Below are positions 28,845-37,732 of a DNA stretch of 64,000 nt, piece after piece. Both the position numbers and the translations under genes were made by a program. The notes below the pieces were generated by a model, which saw nothing but the letters and a program-made list of their open reading frames with translations, made no database searches and had not been told where the DNA came from. Source of the stretch: Dyadobacter fermentans DSM 18053 (lineage in GTDB: Bacteria; Bacteroidota; Bacteroidia; Cytophagales; Spirosomataceae); NCBI RefSeq assembly GCF_000023125.1, contig NC_013037.1:3658001-3722000 (forward strand), given 5' to 3'. Positions within the stretch are counted from its first letter, which is position 1; each line of letters starts with the position of its first letter.

Positions 28845-28873
28845 AAAAGCTCCGCGAATACGGAGCCTTTTTA
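28845..28873. terminator. Intrinsic terminator after the MOSC gene
   Basis: Six A, then arms GCTCCG (28850-28855) and CGGAGC (28861-28866) with a short loop, then CTTTTTA. It is short but well formed for plus-strand termination. The mirror A-run also allows minus-strand use after lpxA. Confidence 0.8.
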
Positions 28874-28892
28874 CATTATATCATAAACAAAA

Positions 28893-28927
28893 AGCATACA
28901 GCCTATGGCTTATAGCTTATAGCCCTA
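28893..28927. repeat. Second period-7 repeat cluster, at the lpxA stop codon
   Basis: Five consecutive heptads read AGCATAC, AGCCTAT, GGCTTAT, AGCTTAT, AGCCCTA. The last one contains the lpxA stop (TAG on the minus strand). AGCC-TAT-GGCT inside is an inverted repeat. The period and the GC-first pattern are like the cluster at 6556-6703, and the position between convergent genes is the same. Confidence 0.65.
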
Positions 28928-29737
28928 AGACTGAGCTTCCGTTTCGCTCGCCCCGGTTGTCTGGAACGGGCTTTTCATAATGCCCCGCTCGGAGTTGCGG
29001 ATAAAGTTGATGATCTCGTCGCGCTCGTCCGAAGGTGCCATTTCGAGCTCGATCTTTTGCAGCGCTTCCGCATTGTTGAGGCCTTTCATGTACACAAAAC
29101 GGTAAATGTTTTGTATATCAATGATTTGCTCATTGGTATATCCTCTTCTGCGCAGGCCAACCGAGTTGATACCCACATAAGAAATAGGCTCACGGGCGGC
29201 TTTGGTGAACGGCGGAACGTCTTTGCGAACGAGCGAGGCGCCGGAAACGAATGCATGAACGCCGATTTTGACAAACTGGTGCACCGCGCTCAATGCGCTC
29301 ACAATCGCCCAGTCGCCCACATGAACGTGACCGGCCATTTGCACATTGTTACCGATGATCACGTTGTTTCCAACCCGGCAATCGTGCGCTACGTGTGCGT
29401 AAGCCATGATCAGGCAGTCGGAGCCTACCACGGTTTTCCAATGTTCCTCGGTACCCCGGCTGATGGTGGCGTATTCCCGGATCGTTGTATTGTCGCCGAC
29501 GATCGTTAGCGTGTATTCGTTATTGTATTTCAAATCCTGGGGTGTAGCCGAAACGACCGCACCGGGATAGATTTTACAGTGCTTTCCGATTCGTGCTCCA
29601 GAATTGATTACCGCATGCGAACCGATCCACGAGCCCTCGCCGATCTCAACATCAGCATGGATCATCGCGAAAGGTTCAATGGTTACATTCTGAGCGATCT
29701 TGGCGTCAGGATGGATATATGCTAATGATTGAGTCAT
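28925..29737 (-). CDS. lpxA: UDP-N-acetylglucosamine O-acyltransferase
   Basis: 270 residues, left-handed beta-helix acyltransferase. It adds a 3-hydroxyacyl chain from ACP to UDP-GlcNAc, the first step of lipid A synthesis. Hexapeptide repeats cover about 10-190. The catalytic histidine is His118 in AHVAHDC. The C-terminal helical tail (YTNEQIIDIQNIYRFVY) fits LpxA rather than LpxD. The ATG overlaps the stop of lpxC/fabZ as ATGA, so translation is coupled. Confidence 0.97.
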   Translation of the reverse strand: MTQSLAYIHPDAKIAQNVTIEPFAMIHADVEIGEGSWIGSHAVINSGARIGKHCKIYPGAVVSATPQDLKYNNEYTLTIVGDNTTIREYATISRGTEEHWKTVVGSDCLIMAYAHVAHDCRVGNNVIIGNNVQMAGHVHVGDWAIVSALSAVHQFVKIGVHAFVSGASLVRKDVPPFTKAAREPISYVGINSVGLRRRGYTNEQIIDIQNIYRFVYMKGLNNAEALQKIELEMAPSDERDEIINFIRNSERGIMKSPFQTTGASETEAQS

Positions 29738-31125
29738 TTTTTCTTTACCAGGCTTGCTATCATATCCGCTTCACATACCAGCTGTCCGGCTACATATCCC
29801 CGGCCACTCATTTTGACGATCCCCCGCTTCATCGGGGATGTGAATTCACATTTAAAAATAACTGTATCCCCCGGAAAAACATTGCGGCGGAACCGGCACG
29901 CGTCGATGCCGATGAGGTATGGCCAGTAGTTGTCCGGATCGGGCACGCTGGAAAGCACCAGGATACCGCCCGTTTGGGCCATCGCTTCCAGTTGCAAGAC
30001 GCCCGGCATGACCGGGTTACCCGGAAAGTGCCCTAGGAAAAATTGTTCGTTGATCGTCACATTCTTCACCCCTACCACGCTGTTTTCGTCCAGCGCGATG
30101 ATTTTGTCGATCATCTGGAACGGATAGCGGTGTGCCAGAAGCTGGCCTATCTGGTTGATATCGAATACGGGCGCCTTGTTCGGGTCGTATTGCGGGATAT
30201 CTCCCTTGCCTGATTTGATCAGTTTTTTGATCTTTTTCGCCAAAGCCACATTCGCCGCATGTCCCGGCCGTGCGGCCAGGATCTGTGCTTTGATAGGCCG
30301 GCCTACCAGCGCCAGGTCACCAATGAGGTCGAGCAGCTTGTGCCGCGCCATTTCATTGGGATAATGCAGGTCGACATTGTTCAAAATGCCTTTTGATTTG
30401 TCGACGCTCACCTTCGGCTTATTCAAAAGCTGGGACAGATGATCGAGCTCGCCATCCCGCACCTCGCGGTCTACGATCACGATCGCATTGGTGAGGTCAC
30501 CACCTTTGATCAGGTTTTGCTTGTACAGCGCTTCCAGCTCATGCAGGAACACGAATGTGCGGCACGATGCGATATCGTCTTTGAAAAGCGTAATGTCATT
30601 CAAAGAAGCATGCTGGCTGCTGATGACGGTAGAGTTGTAATCCACCATCACCGTGAGGCGATAGTCCGAAAGCGGCAACGCCACCAGTTCGGTATCCTTA
30701 TCTTTATTCTTATAATGAACGTATTCCGGAACTTCGAAATAGTTGCGATATGCATTCTGTTCTTCAATGCCGGCGTCGAGCAACGCATCCACGAATTTGA
30801 TCGAACTGCCGTCCATGATCGGAGGTTCGGGACCATCGAGCTGGATCAGCACGTTGTCGATCTGCAAGCCCACCAGCGCAGCCAGTGTATGTTCCACCGT
30901 GTGGATTCTGGCGCCATTCTGTTCGATGGTGGTACCACGCGAAAGATCCACTACATTGTCGACATCGGCATCGACGATCGGCTGGTCGGGTAAATCAACA
31001 CGTTGAAACTTGTATCCGTGGTTGGCTGGTGCCGGTACGAATGTCATGGTAGCCACGACACCGGTATGTAAACCCACTCCAGTTACGGATACAGACTTAG
31101 AAATGGTTTGTTGTTTTTCGTTCAT
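29734..31125 (-). CDS. lpxC/fabZ: Bifunctional UDP-3-O-acyl-N-acetylglucosamine deacetylase / 3-hydroxyacyl-ACP dehydratase
   Basis: 463 residues in two parts. Residues 1 to about 310 are LpxC, the zinc deacetylase that commits the pathway to lipid A (HTVEHTLAAL, GSSIKFVDAL, HKLLDLIGDLALVG carry the zinc ligands and base). Residues about 320-463 are FabZ (LLAHRYPFQMID, LGHFPGNPVMPGVLQLEAMAQ), the dehydratase that uses the same 3-hydroxyacyl-ACP pool. This fusion is characteristic of Bacteroidota. It sits between lpxD and lpxA in the same orientation. Confidence 0.97.
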   Translation of the reverse strand: MNEKQQTISKSVSVTGVGLHTGVVATMTFVPAPANHGYKFQRVDLPDQPIVDADVDNVVDLSRGTTIEQNGARIHTVEHTLAALVGLQIDNVLIQLDGPEPPIMDGSSIKFVDALLDAGIEEQNAYRNYFEVPEYVHYKNKDKDTELVALPLSDYRLTVMVDYNSTVISSQHASLNDITLFKDDIASCRTFVFLHELEALYKQNLIKGGDLTNAIVIVDREVRDGELDHLSQLLNKPKVSVDKSKGILNNVDLHYPNEMARHKLLDLIGDLALVGRPIKAQILAARPGHAANVALAKKIKKLIKSGKGDIPQYDPNKAPVFDINQIGQLLAHRYPFQMIDKIIALDENSVVGVKNVTINEQFFLGHFPGNPVMPGVLQLEAMAQTGGILVLSSVPDPDNYWPYLIGIDACRFRRNVFPGDTVIFKCEFTSPMKRGIVKMSGRGYVAGQLVCEADMIASLVKKK

Positions 31126-31173
31126 TATATCTATTTCCTTTTCTAAATAAGGTGCGTCCGGGCCCGCCGGCGG

Positions 31174-32214
31174 TTACTGAAAATCGGAAGTTTCCTGTTT
31201 GCGTTCCAGGTCTTTCAGTCGTTCTTCCAGCTCAGGCAGCCTTCGCACCAGTGCCATGGACCGTAAATGTTCGTTCAGGTCCCTGGCAGGTGAGCCCGAA
31301 AGCGACAGCCCTTCCTTTTTAATGGATTTGGCCAACCCGCTTTGTGCGCCCACTTTGGTATTGTTTGCTACCGTAATATGCCCTACCACGCCAACCTGCC
31401 CGGCGATCACGCATTGTTCGCCGATAGTGGTGGAGCCGGATACGCCGGACTGGGCCGCAATTACGGTATTTTTTCCAATCTCTACATTATGTGCGATCTG
31501 AACCAGGTTATCTATTTTCGCTCCCTGGCGGATAATCGTCGAACCCATCGTGGCGCAATCGATCGTCGCATTGGCCCCTATGCTGACATTATCCTCGATA
31601 ATCACATTTCCGAGTTGCGGGATCGTCTTGTAGCTGCCGTCGGCCTGCGGTGCGAAACCGAAACCGTCGCTGCCGATCACCGTATTGGCAAAAATTGTGA
31701 CGTTTTTACCGATCACCGTGTTATCGTAAATCTTCACCCCCGGGTGGATCACCGAATAATCGCCGACCTCGACGCCGTCGCCCAGCCAGGCTTGCGGGTA
31801 AATCTTCACTTCCTTACCGATCACGCAATTTTTCCCGATGTATGAAAATGCCCCGCGGTAGCAGTTTTCGCCGGTTTCACTGTTTTCACCGATAAAACTC
31901 GGCTGCTCCACACCCGTTTTGATGCCTGCGAGGCGCTTCTGGTATTCTTCCAGCAGGATGGTGAAAGCGGTATAGGCATTATCGACGTAGATCAACGTCG
32001 CAGGAATATCTTTTTTTGGGACAAAATCCTTATTGACAATTACTGCCGAAGACTGTGTAGTGTAGATATGATGCTCATATTTGCTGTTGGCCAGAAAAGA
32101 AATACAACCCGGCATGCCCTCTTCAATTTTTGCAGCCGAATTAATTGTAATCTGATCATTTCCAACAACAGTTCCATTCAGCATCTGAGCAATCTCGCTG
32201 ACAGTAAATTTCAT
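31174..32214 (-). CDS. lpxD: UDP-3-O-(3-hydroxyacyl)glucosamine N-acyltransferase
   Basis: 346 residues. It adds the second 3-hydroxyacyl chain in lipid A synthesis. The N-terminal uridine-binding domain (about 1-100, [14 protein letters not shown]) is followed by a long run of hexapeptide repeats. [13 protein letters not shown] and the catalytic-histidine region [11 protein letters not shown] are typical of LpxD. A C-terminal helix ([16 protein letters not shown]) completes the trimer. It is 48 bases upstream of lpxC/fabZ. Confidence 0.97.
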   Translation of the reverse strand: MKFTVSEIAQMLNGTVVGNDQITINSAAKIEEGMPGCISFLANSKYEHHIYTTQSSAVIVNKDFVPKKDIPATLIYVDNAYTAFTILLEEYQKRLAGIKTGVEQPSFIGENSETGENCYRGAFSYIGKNCVIGKEVKIYPQAWLGDGVEVGDYSVIHPGVKIYDNTVIGKNVTIFANTVIGSDGFGFAPQADGSYKTIPQLGNVIIEDNVSIGANATIDCATMGSTIIRQGAKIDNLVQIAHNVEIGKNTVIAAQSGVSGSTTIGEQCVIAGQVGVVGHITVANNTKVGAQSGLAKSIKKEGLSLSGSPARDLNEHLRSMALVRRLPELEERLKDLERKQETSDFQ

Positions 32215-32295
32215 ATTTTATCGGCTAATTTCGGGTAATGGTATTCGAGTACGTTGTAAAAATTATTAAATCGGCTTTTCTTTTTAGGGTCCTGA

Positions 32296-33528
32296 TTAAC
32301 CACGCAAAGATACATTTTTACCCCAACATACATAGTACTTGCGTACAATCTTAGTAAGGGCTTCGATGGTCGGAATGTCGGACGCGTCGGCTATATCCAC
32401 CAAACTTCCGCTTTTCATTTTCACGCGGATCGGGTCCTGCTCTTTGGCATACGCCCAATTGGTGGTTTCGCCTGTAATGAGGAAGTATTGCATGTCCGTT
32501 TCCGCAACGCCCTTTGCATTAAGATGCTCACGGAGCGGGGCCAGCGTTTCCTCTCCGGGCGGCTCGTTAAAAAAGCTGATTTTAAAGAGTTTTCTATCCA
32601 AAAGCATTTCGCACAACGTCGACAGCACCGGGTCGGGATGCGTTCTCCATCCTTTTACGGATGCCCACACATCGTTATCATCGAGCCCGTTGAATGCGGC
32701 CAGTAAATCCGGCTGATTGTCGAAATCCGCCAGGGTAAAGCGGTTATAAAGGAAGCGCTTGAAATCGGGGGTCGCGAAGAGCTGCTCGCCGGCTGCTGCC
32801 AGTTCGCGGGCGCGGTACATGATCTGCGTGAGCATCGCCTGCGCGCTCAGGAGCGTTTTATGCAGGTACACCTGCCAGTACATGAGCCTGCGCGCGTGCA
32901 GGAAGTTTTCAATGCTCAGGAGTCCTTTTTCCTCCACCACCAGCTGGTCTTTGCTGATATCCAGCATTTTGATCAACCTGTCGGCTCCAATGGAACCTTC
33001 GATCACGCCCGTGTAGAAGCTGTCCCGGTTCAGGTAATCCATCCGGTCCATATCGAGCTGGCTCGACACCATCTGGTGAAAAAACCGGCGCGGATAGGTG
33101 CCTTCGAACATCTGGATGGCAATATCAAGCCTTCCGTTCATCTGGCGGTTCAGGTCTTTCATCATCGCGAGGGTAATCGCCTCGTGGTGCACGCCGGGGA
33201 TCACCACACTTTCCAGTACATGTGAAAACGGACCGTGCCCGAGATCGTGCAGCAAAATCGCCGCCTGCGCCCCTTCCAGCTCCGGCTCCCATATCATATG
33301 TCCTTTTTCCTGCAACGCGCGCAAAGCCTGGCTCATCAGGTGCATGGCGCCCAATGCATGGTGAAAACGCGTGTGAAGGGCACCGGGGTAAACGATATCG
33401 GCCAGGCCAAGCTGCCTGATCCGCCGGAGTCGCTGAAAATAAGGATGATCCACCAGATCGTAGAGCAGATCCGAAGCGATGGAAATAAACCCGTAAACCG
33501 GGTCGTTGATGATTTTCCTTTTATTCAA
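32296..33528 (-). CDS. HD-domain phosphohydrolase (dNTPase-like), TTG start
   Basis: 410 residues from a TTG at 33528, giving M-NKRKIINDPVYGF. The frame is open to 33612, but a Bacteroidota promoter lies inside that extension, and the extension is unlike an N-terminus. Metal-binding HD motifs are RFHHALGAMHL and LLHDLGHGPFSH, with HHEAIT and SSQLDMDRMDYLNRDS following. This is the SAMHD1/dGTPase-like group. The substrate is probably a dNTP or other phosphate ester, not proved. It is the first gene of the lpxD-lpxC/fabZ-lpxA unit; the 81-base gap to lpxD does not show a terminator. Confidence 0.88.
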   Translation of the reverse strand: MNKRKIINDPVYGFISIASDLLYDLVDHPYFQRLRRIRQLGLADIVYPGALHTRFHHALGAMHLMSQALRALQEKGHMIWEPELEGAQAAILLHDLGHGPFSHVLESVVIPGVHHEAITLAMMKDLNRQMNGRLDIAIQMFEGTYPRRFFHQMVSSQLDMDRMDYLNRDSFYTGVIEGSIGADRLIKMLDISKDQLVVEEKGLLSIENFLHARRLMYWQVYLHKTLLSAQAMLTQIMYRARELAAAGEQLFATPDFKRFLYNRFTLADFDNQPDLLAAFNGLDDNDVWASVKGWRTHPDPVLSTLCEMLLDRKLFKISFFNEPPGEETLAPLREHLNAKGVAETDMQYFLITGETTNWAYAKEQDPIRVKMKSGSLVDIADASDIPTIEALTKIVRKYYVCWGKNVSLRG

Positions 33529-33542
33529 AACCAATTTTTTGG

Positions 33543-33570
33543 CAAAAGTAATAAACAAGCAACGGACAAA
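33543..33570 (-). promoter_or_regulatory. Predicted promoter of the HD-lpx unit
   Basis: On the minus strand, TTTG (33567-33570) and TACTTTTG (33543-33550) are 16 bases apart, slightly short of the common 17-23. Transcription would start about 10 bases before the TTG at 33528. Confidence 0.5.
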
Positions 33571-33593
33571 AGAAGCTATTCTTGTTGTATTAG

Positions 33594-33624
33594 TTTGGAG
33601 ATTTGAACGCATTCGCTAATTTTG
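33594..33624 (+). promoter_or_regulatory. Promoter of the tRNA gene
   Basis: TTTG (33594-33597), 19 bases, then TAATTTTG (33617-33624): an exact match to the Bacteroidota primary-sigma consensus, ending 24 bases before the tRNA. Confidence 0.8.
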
Positions 33625-33648
33625 CACTCCAAACAGAAGTCCGTAAAA

Positions 33649-33722
33649 GGGCCTATAGCTCATTCGGTTAGAGCAACTGACTCATAATCAGTAGGTGCCT
33701 GGTTCGATCCCAGGTGGGCCCA
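33649..33722 (+). tRNA. tRNA with CAU anticodon (Ile2 or elongator Met)
   Basis: 74 bases with a seven-pair acceptor stem (GGGCCTA with TGGGCCC, one G-U), a D-arm, anticodon arm ACTGA-CTCATAA-TCAGT (anticodon 33683-33685) and T-arm CCTGG-TTCGATC-CCAGG. No CCA is encoded; the 3' end is A73 followed by CACA. Base pairs C4-G69 and C5-G68 are determinants for lysidine synthase TilS in Escherichia coli, which favours tRNA-Ile2 over elongator Met. The identity remains open. Confidence 0.93.
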
Positions 33723-33723
33723 C

Positions 33724-33757
33724 AAAAAGCACTTTGCACCCCGCCAAGTGCTTTTTT
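33724..33757 (+). terminator. Terminator of the tRNA gene
   Basis: AAAAAGCACTT (33724-33734) pairs with AAGTGCTTTTTT (33746-33757) around an 11-base loop. It has the typical stem and T-run. Confidence 0.9.
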
Positions 33758-33821
33758 ATTTGCATAAATTTTTTCTTTCCAAAACTTTGTTTTAAGTTTA
33801 TAGAATATTTAAAATAATGTT

Positions 33822-34013
33822 ATGAACAAAGGCAAAGTTAAGTTTTTCAATGAGACCAAAGGTTTTGGTTTCATTTCTCCAGAAGAAGGTGGAGACGACA
33901 TTTTTGTACACGTGTCAGGTCTTATTGACGAGATCCGTGAGAACGACAGTGTATCTTACGAAGTAGAAAATGGTAGAAAGGGTTTGAATGCAGTTAATGT
34001 ATCAGTCCTTTAA
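33822..34013 (+). CDS. Cold-shock domain protein
   Basis: 63 residues, a single CSD. The RNA-binding motifs are both present: GKVKFFNETKGFGFI (RNP1 type) and DDIFVHVSGL (RNP2 type). These proteins bind single-stranded RNA and melt secondary structure. The codons and the 64-base AT-rich leader after the tRNA terminator suggest separate, strong expression; no convincing promoter box was found. The terminator at 34037-34066 follows. Confidence 0.96.
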   Translation: MNKGKVKFFNETKGFGFISPEEGGDDIFVHVSGLIDEIRENDSVSYEVENGRKGLNAVNVSVL

Positions 34014-34036
34014 TCAATCATACAAGTTGAAATGAC

Positions 34037-34066
34037 AAAATTCCTCCCACGTAGGGAGGAATTTTT
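34037..34066. terminator. Terminator of the cold-shock gene
   Basis: Perfect 11-bp arms AAATTCCTCCC and GGGAGGAATTT with a 5-base loop, followed by further T. Confidence 0.92.
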
Positions 34067-34137
34067 GTTTCTGCACATCACATTGTTTTCGGGTCTGGCA
34101 GTCGGGAGCATCTAATTACCAAGCAGTTGGTGTTCCT

Positions 34138-35040
34138 ATGAAATCCAGGTTCTCTTCCAATGGCCGTTCACTGGCCTCTTTTGCTATTCAGTTGACATCC
34201 CGCGTTACCGATTGGGTACTGCTTTGGGGCTTTAAAAGCCTTTCTGTTATCATCTATTTCGTCCTACGCTATGTGCTTCGTTACCGTAGGGCATTAATCC
34301 ATCAGAATCTCACCAATTCCCTTGTCGGCAAGCCCGAGACCGAAATCGATAAGCTGGTAGAGGCATATTACCGGCACATTGGTGATCTGGTGGTTGAACC
34401 GTTTCTGTTTCGGCTGGCTCCCGCACGCCTCCGCAAGCGCCTGGCTTCCTACACCGATCTCGGGGTCCTGGAACGTTCGCTCAATAATGATAAGCAGGTG
34501 ATCGTGTTTGCATCTCATTACGGAAACTGGGAATACCTGGTAAACCTGCCGGAAGTGATCGAGTACCCGGTTTACACCGCCTATTCGCCCATCAAAATCG
34601 AGTGGGTCAACCGACTGATGATCAACATCCGGTCTGTTTTCGGGGTAAACCTGATTGCCAAGCAGGCATTCTATCGCCAGGCAATGATGCTCCTCCGAAA
34701 GCAATCGCTTCCAAAACTACTCGTGGTAATCGGCGACCAGCGGCCTGCGCCGGGCAGTCAGAAGTTTCATCTTCCCTTTTTGGATCAAAAAACGGCTGTT
34801 CAAACCGGCGGCGAGCGAATTGCGGCTTTGTCCGAGGCTACACTTGTATATGTACACTCGCAGAAAAAGGCCCAATTCAGCTACGAATTCACTTTTACGG
34901 AGATGAAAAACGTCGACAGGCACACCCCGATGGACGTTACCAGTGCCTACTACCACATTTTGGAACAGAGTATTTTCCGCTCCCCGGCGTATTGGCTCTG
35001 GTCGCATAACCGGTGGAAGGTCGCAGCCGCGCCAAACTGA
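34138..35040 (+). CDS. LpxL/HtrB-like lipid acyltransferase
   Basis: 300 residues. An N-terminal hydrophobic helix (about 22-45) anchors it in the inner membrane. The catalytic H-x4-E is in SHYGNWEY. Later blocks (FGVNLI, VVIGDQRP, TGGERIA) match the LpxL/LpxM lipid A secondary acyltransferase family, which adds an acyl chain to the 3-OH acyl groups. It is separated from the lpx unit by the tRNA and the cold-shock gene. It ends 9 bases from the convergent sialidase gene, with no terminator between them. Confidence 0.92.
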   Translation: MKSRFSSNGRSLASFAIQLTSRVTDWVLLWGFKSLSVIIYFVLRYVLRYRRALIHQNLTNSLVGKPETEIDKLVEAYYRHIGDLVVEPFLFRLAPARLRKRLASYTDLGVLERSLNNDKQVIVFASHYGNWEYLVNLPEVIEYPVYTAYSPIKIEWVNRLMINIRSVFGVNLIAKQAFYRQAMMLLRKQSLPKLLVVIGDQRPAPGSQKFHLPFLDQKTAVQTGGERIAALSEATLVYVHSQKKAQFSYEFTFTEMKNVDRHTPMDVTSAYYHILEQSIFRSPAYWLWSHNRWKVAAAPN

Positions 35041-35049
35041 CCGGAATGC

Positions 35050-36216
35050 CTATTTCGCGTCCCAGCGGATTTCTTTGAACACGATCGACTTGTACCCGTC
35101 GCGCTCGTACAGGACGCCGATTGCTTGCTTGCCGGTTTTCACAATGTCCGAATATGCCGTGAAATCCTTTTCTCCCGCCGTGCTTTTGTCAACCGGATAG
35201 CTTTTTGCCCAGGTTTTCCCGTCGTCGAAGCTGATGCGTAAAGTCAGGTTGTCGCGGGCCTGGGTATCGGCGGCGTTGCAGAACGCGAGGATGTTATTGC
35301 CCTTGCTCTTGCCGATGGTAAGAATGCTACCTTCGCAGACGGGGTCCGGCAGGTTTTGGTCAAAAAACGTCGTATCCCATTTCGCGCCGCCGTCGGAGCT
35401 TATCGCTACGATCCGCGCGCGCACGTCGCCTTTCTGGTTGCGCGCATTGAACAGCAGCCGCCCGCCCGACAGCTCCGCGGCCGTGGCCTCGTTGCCGCCT
35501 TCCACGGAGATCGTTTCACTGAGTTTGAACGTCTTGCCGTGGTCGTCCGTGTAAAATCCGTGGGCCTGGTAATCGGTGAATTTCGGTTTCGGATCGCCGG
35601 CGCTGTGATTAGCCGGAATGTAAATGCGGCCTTTCAATTTTCCTTCGGTGAGTTGTAATGCGTGGCCGGGCGTATTGGCATAGCTCCGCCAATCCTCCGC
35701 GAAATCGTAAGCGGCATTCACCGTGGGCTGTTTCGGGCGGTGCACCTGCGTGGTAATGTTCTCGGGCTCGCTCCATGTAGCGCCATTGTCTGTCGAAGTT
35801 TTATACCAAACTTCGCGCAGGCCCTTGCCTTTCCTTACTTCGCCTTCGTGGTTATTGCCCGTATTGAAAAACAGGAAAAGCCTGCCTTTGGGAAATGCGG
35901 GGTCCGTGAGGTCCATCACAGGCGCCGGGTTTCCGGCCTGCAAGTCGTTATAGTTAGCCACCACCTGCATTGCAGACCAGGTTTTGCCTCCGTCCCTGCT
36001 CCGTTTCATCACAATATCAATGTCCCCAAAGTCGCCGCTGCCGCCTACCCTGCCTTCCGCGAACGCCAGCAGGTCGCCCGCAGGCGTACGCACGATCGCG
36101 GGTATGCGATACGATTTATAGCCGTCACTCCCCGACACGAAAACGGGCGTCTGACCGATGGCGTAATGCATTATAACAAACAATTTCAGCAGCAACGTGT
36201 ATTTTAAATATCTCAT
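35050..36216 (-). CDS. Exo-alpha-sialidase (GH33-like)
   Basis: 388 residues from ATG 36216 (MRYLKYTLLLKLF..., signal peptide ending AIGQ); the frame runs further upstream into the nanS end but without a sensible start. It cleaves terminal sialic acid from glycans. The arginine motif YRIP is at the front, and four Asp boxes (S-x-D-x-G-x-x-W) are visible: SRDGGKTW, STDNGATW, SSDGGAKW and SFDDGKTW. FAEGR and the C-terminal DKSTAGEKDFTAYSD are consistent with the family. It is the last gene of the sialic-acid operon. It probably acts in the periplasm or at the cell surface. Confidence 0.93.
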   Translation of the reverse strand: MRYLKYTLLLKLFVIMHYAIGQTPVFVSGSDGYKSYRIPAIVRTPAGDLLAFAEGRVGGSGDFGDIDIVMKRSRDGGKTWSAMQVVANYNDLQAGNPAPVMDLTDPAFPKGRLFLFFNTGNNHEGEVRKGKGLREVWYKTSTDNGATWSEPENITTQVHRPKQPTVNAAYDFAEDWRSYANTPGHALQLTEGKLKGRIYIPANHSAGDPKPKFTDYQAHGFYTDDHGKTFKLSETISVEGGNEATAAELSGGRLLFNARNQKGDVRARIVAISSDGGAKWDTTFFDQNLPDPVCEGSILTIGKSKGNNILAFCNAADTQARDNLTLRISFDDGKTWAKSYPVDKSTAGEKDFTAYSDIVKTGKQAIGVLYERDGYKSIVFKEIRWDAK

Positions 36217-36226
36217 AATCAATATT

Positions 36227-37732
36227 TTATTTGAAAAAATAATTAACCAGAATAGAAAACGTCGATGCCGGCAATCCGGCTTCATTCTGCAAATTGGCCC
36301 TCGTAAAAGGCTGGTAAGCATACAACACCCTTTCGACCAATTCACCCGTGGGCACCGCAATGCGGACGCGCCCGCCTTCGATCACCGCCTGCGCAGGCAA
36401 CCGCTTGCCGCTTCGGGTCATGAGCTCAAAACCAGTGAGCGCGGCATTGCTGGCGGTGGTTAGTTTTTGTGCTGATTGAAAATCCAGCCAAATGGCACCA
36501 TCCCGCAAAGTTGCTTTCTGCACGACCGGGCCACTCGCGACAATCCGCTTATGATAATGCCCCTGCAATGCCAGCAACGCCAGCCGCTCGCCTACCTCCT
36601 GCTTACGCACCGGATGCACATCCAGCGAATCGCCGACATCGTAACTCACCGCCATGCCCGCATGCGGTATCCTGGCCAGCATCTGCCGCTGCGAATCGCG
36701 GAACTCGGGCCAGTTGGGCCGCTCGATACCCGAAAGCTGGGCGTAATAGAATGGCAATACATGTCCCCAATGCTGCCGCCAGCTCTTTACGAGTGTTTCA
36801 AAAAGTGCTTCATGCAGCGGAATGTCATGCACATTGCTTTCGCCCTGGTACCAAATCACGCCTGCAATGGGAAAGCTGGTGAGCGGGGCGATTCCGGCTG
36901 CAAAACTGTACCCCGGCTTGAAGGGGTGCTGCTGCGCTTCGAAATGCTTACTTCCCGTATTTCGCTCCGCCCGCTCGCGGGGCCAGGGCATTACCTGTTG
37001 CGAATGCGGCCAGTTGGAGAGTAATCCGGTGAAACGGCCGTCCTGCGCCAGAAGCTGCCTGTCGATCCACGATTCCGTCGGAGAGCCACCCACTGCCACC
37101 TGGATGAGGCCTACCGGGACATTCGTTTCCGCAGCGATTTTTTGCCCGAAATAATAGCCTACTGCCGAAAATGCGCCCACGGACGCCGCGTCGGCCGTCT
37201 TCCATTCGCCCTGGAAAAATCCGAACCGGTTTACCGTCGCCAGCGCCGTTGAATCCCACGCCACATCGCCCCACGGAACCGCCGGTCCGTATTTCAGCAA
37301 TCGGATATTGGCATTAAAGCTGCCTTTCCGCAACTCCTCCGGCCCGGTTTGCGCGGCTTTTAACGGAAAATCCATATTCGATTGCCCCGAGCAAAGCCAT
37401 ACATCGCCGATCATCACGTCGTTCAGCACCACCTCGCCGGTTTTCCCCGAAACTGTCAGCACATGTGGCCCGCCGGCTTTTTGAGCAGTAAATTCCACCT
37501 TCCAGGTCCCTTCCTGCGTCGCGCGCGTTTCTTTTGTTTTACCCAAAAAAACCACCCTTACCGTTTCTCCTGTCCCCGCACGACCGTAAATCTGTAACGG
37601 CTTGCCGCGCTGCAACACCATATGGTCGGCAAACACGGGAGCCAGCAACGGTGCGCCCGATGCGGGCTCCTGGGCGTGAAGCGTTCCGAAAAGGGCCAGG
37701 TAAGCCCAAAGCAAGATCATCCGGTGTTTCAT
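36227..37732 (-). CDS. Sialate O-acetylesterase (SASA family)
   Basis: 501 residues from ATG 37732; the frame is open to 38002 but that part belongs to the transporter gene. Signal peptide at 1-20. The catalytic serine is Ser118 in CSGQSNM; the His/Asp motif is SLDVHPVRK near the C-terminus. VWYQGESN is the second conserved block. It removes O-acetyl groups from sialic acids, so that sialidase, the transporter and the lyase can use them. The start overlaps the stop of the transporter gene (ATGA) and it is 10 bases upstream of the sialidase gene. Confidence 0.92.
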   Translation of the reverse strand: MKHRMILLWAYLALFGTLHAQEPASGAPLLAPVFADHMVLQRGKPLQIYGRAGTGETVRVVFLGKTKETRATQEGTWKVEFTAQKAGGPHVLTVSGKTGEVVLNDVMIGDVWLCSGQSNMDFPLKAAQTGPEELRKGSFNANIRLLKYGPAVPWGDVAWDSTALATVNRFGFFQGEWKTADAASVGAFSAVGYYFGQKIAAETNVPVGLIQVAVGGSPTESWIDRQLLAQDGRFTGLLSNWPHSQQVMPWPRERAERNTGSKHFEAQQHPFKPGYSFAAGIAPLTSFPIAGVIWYQGESNVHDIPLHEALFETLVKSWRQHWGHVLPFYYAQLSGIERPNWPEFRDSQRQMLARIPHAGMAVSYDVGDSLDVHPVRKQEVGERLALLALQGHYHKRIVASGPVVQKATLRDGAIWLDFQSAQKLTTASNAALTGFELMTRSGKRLPAQAVIEGGRVRIAVPTGELVERVLYAYQPFTRANLQNEAGLPASTFSILVNYFFK

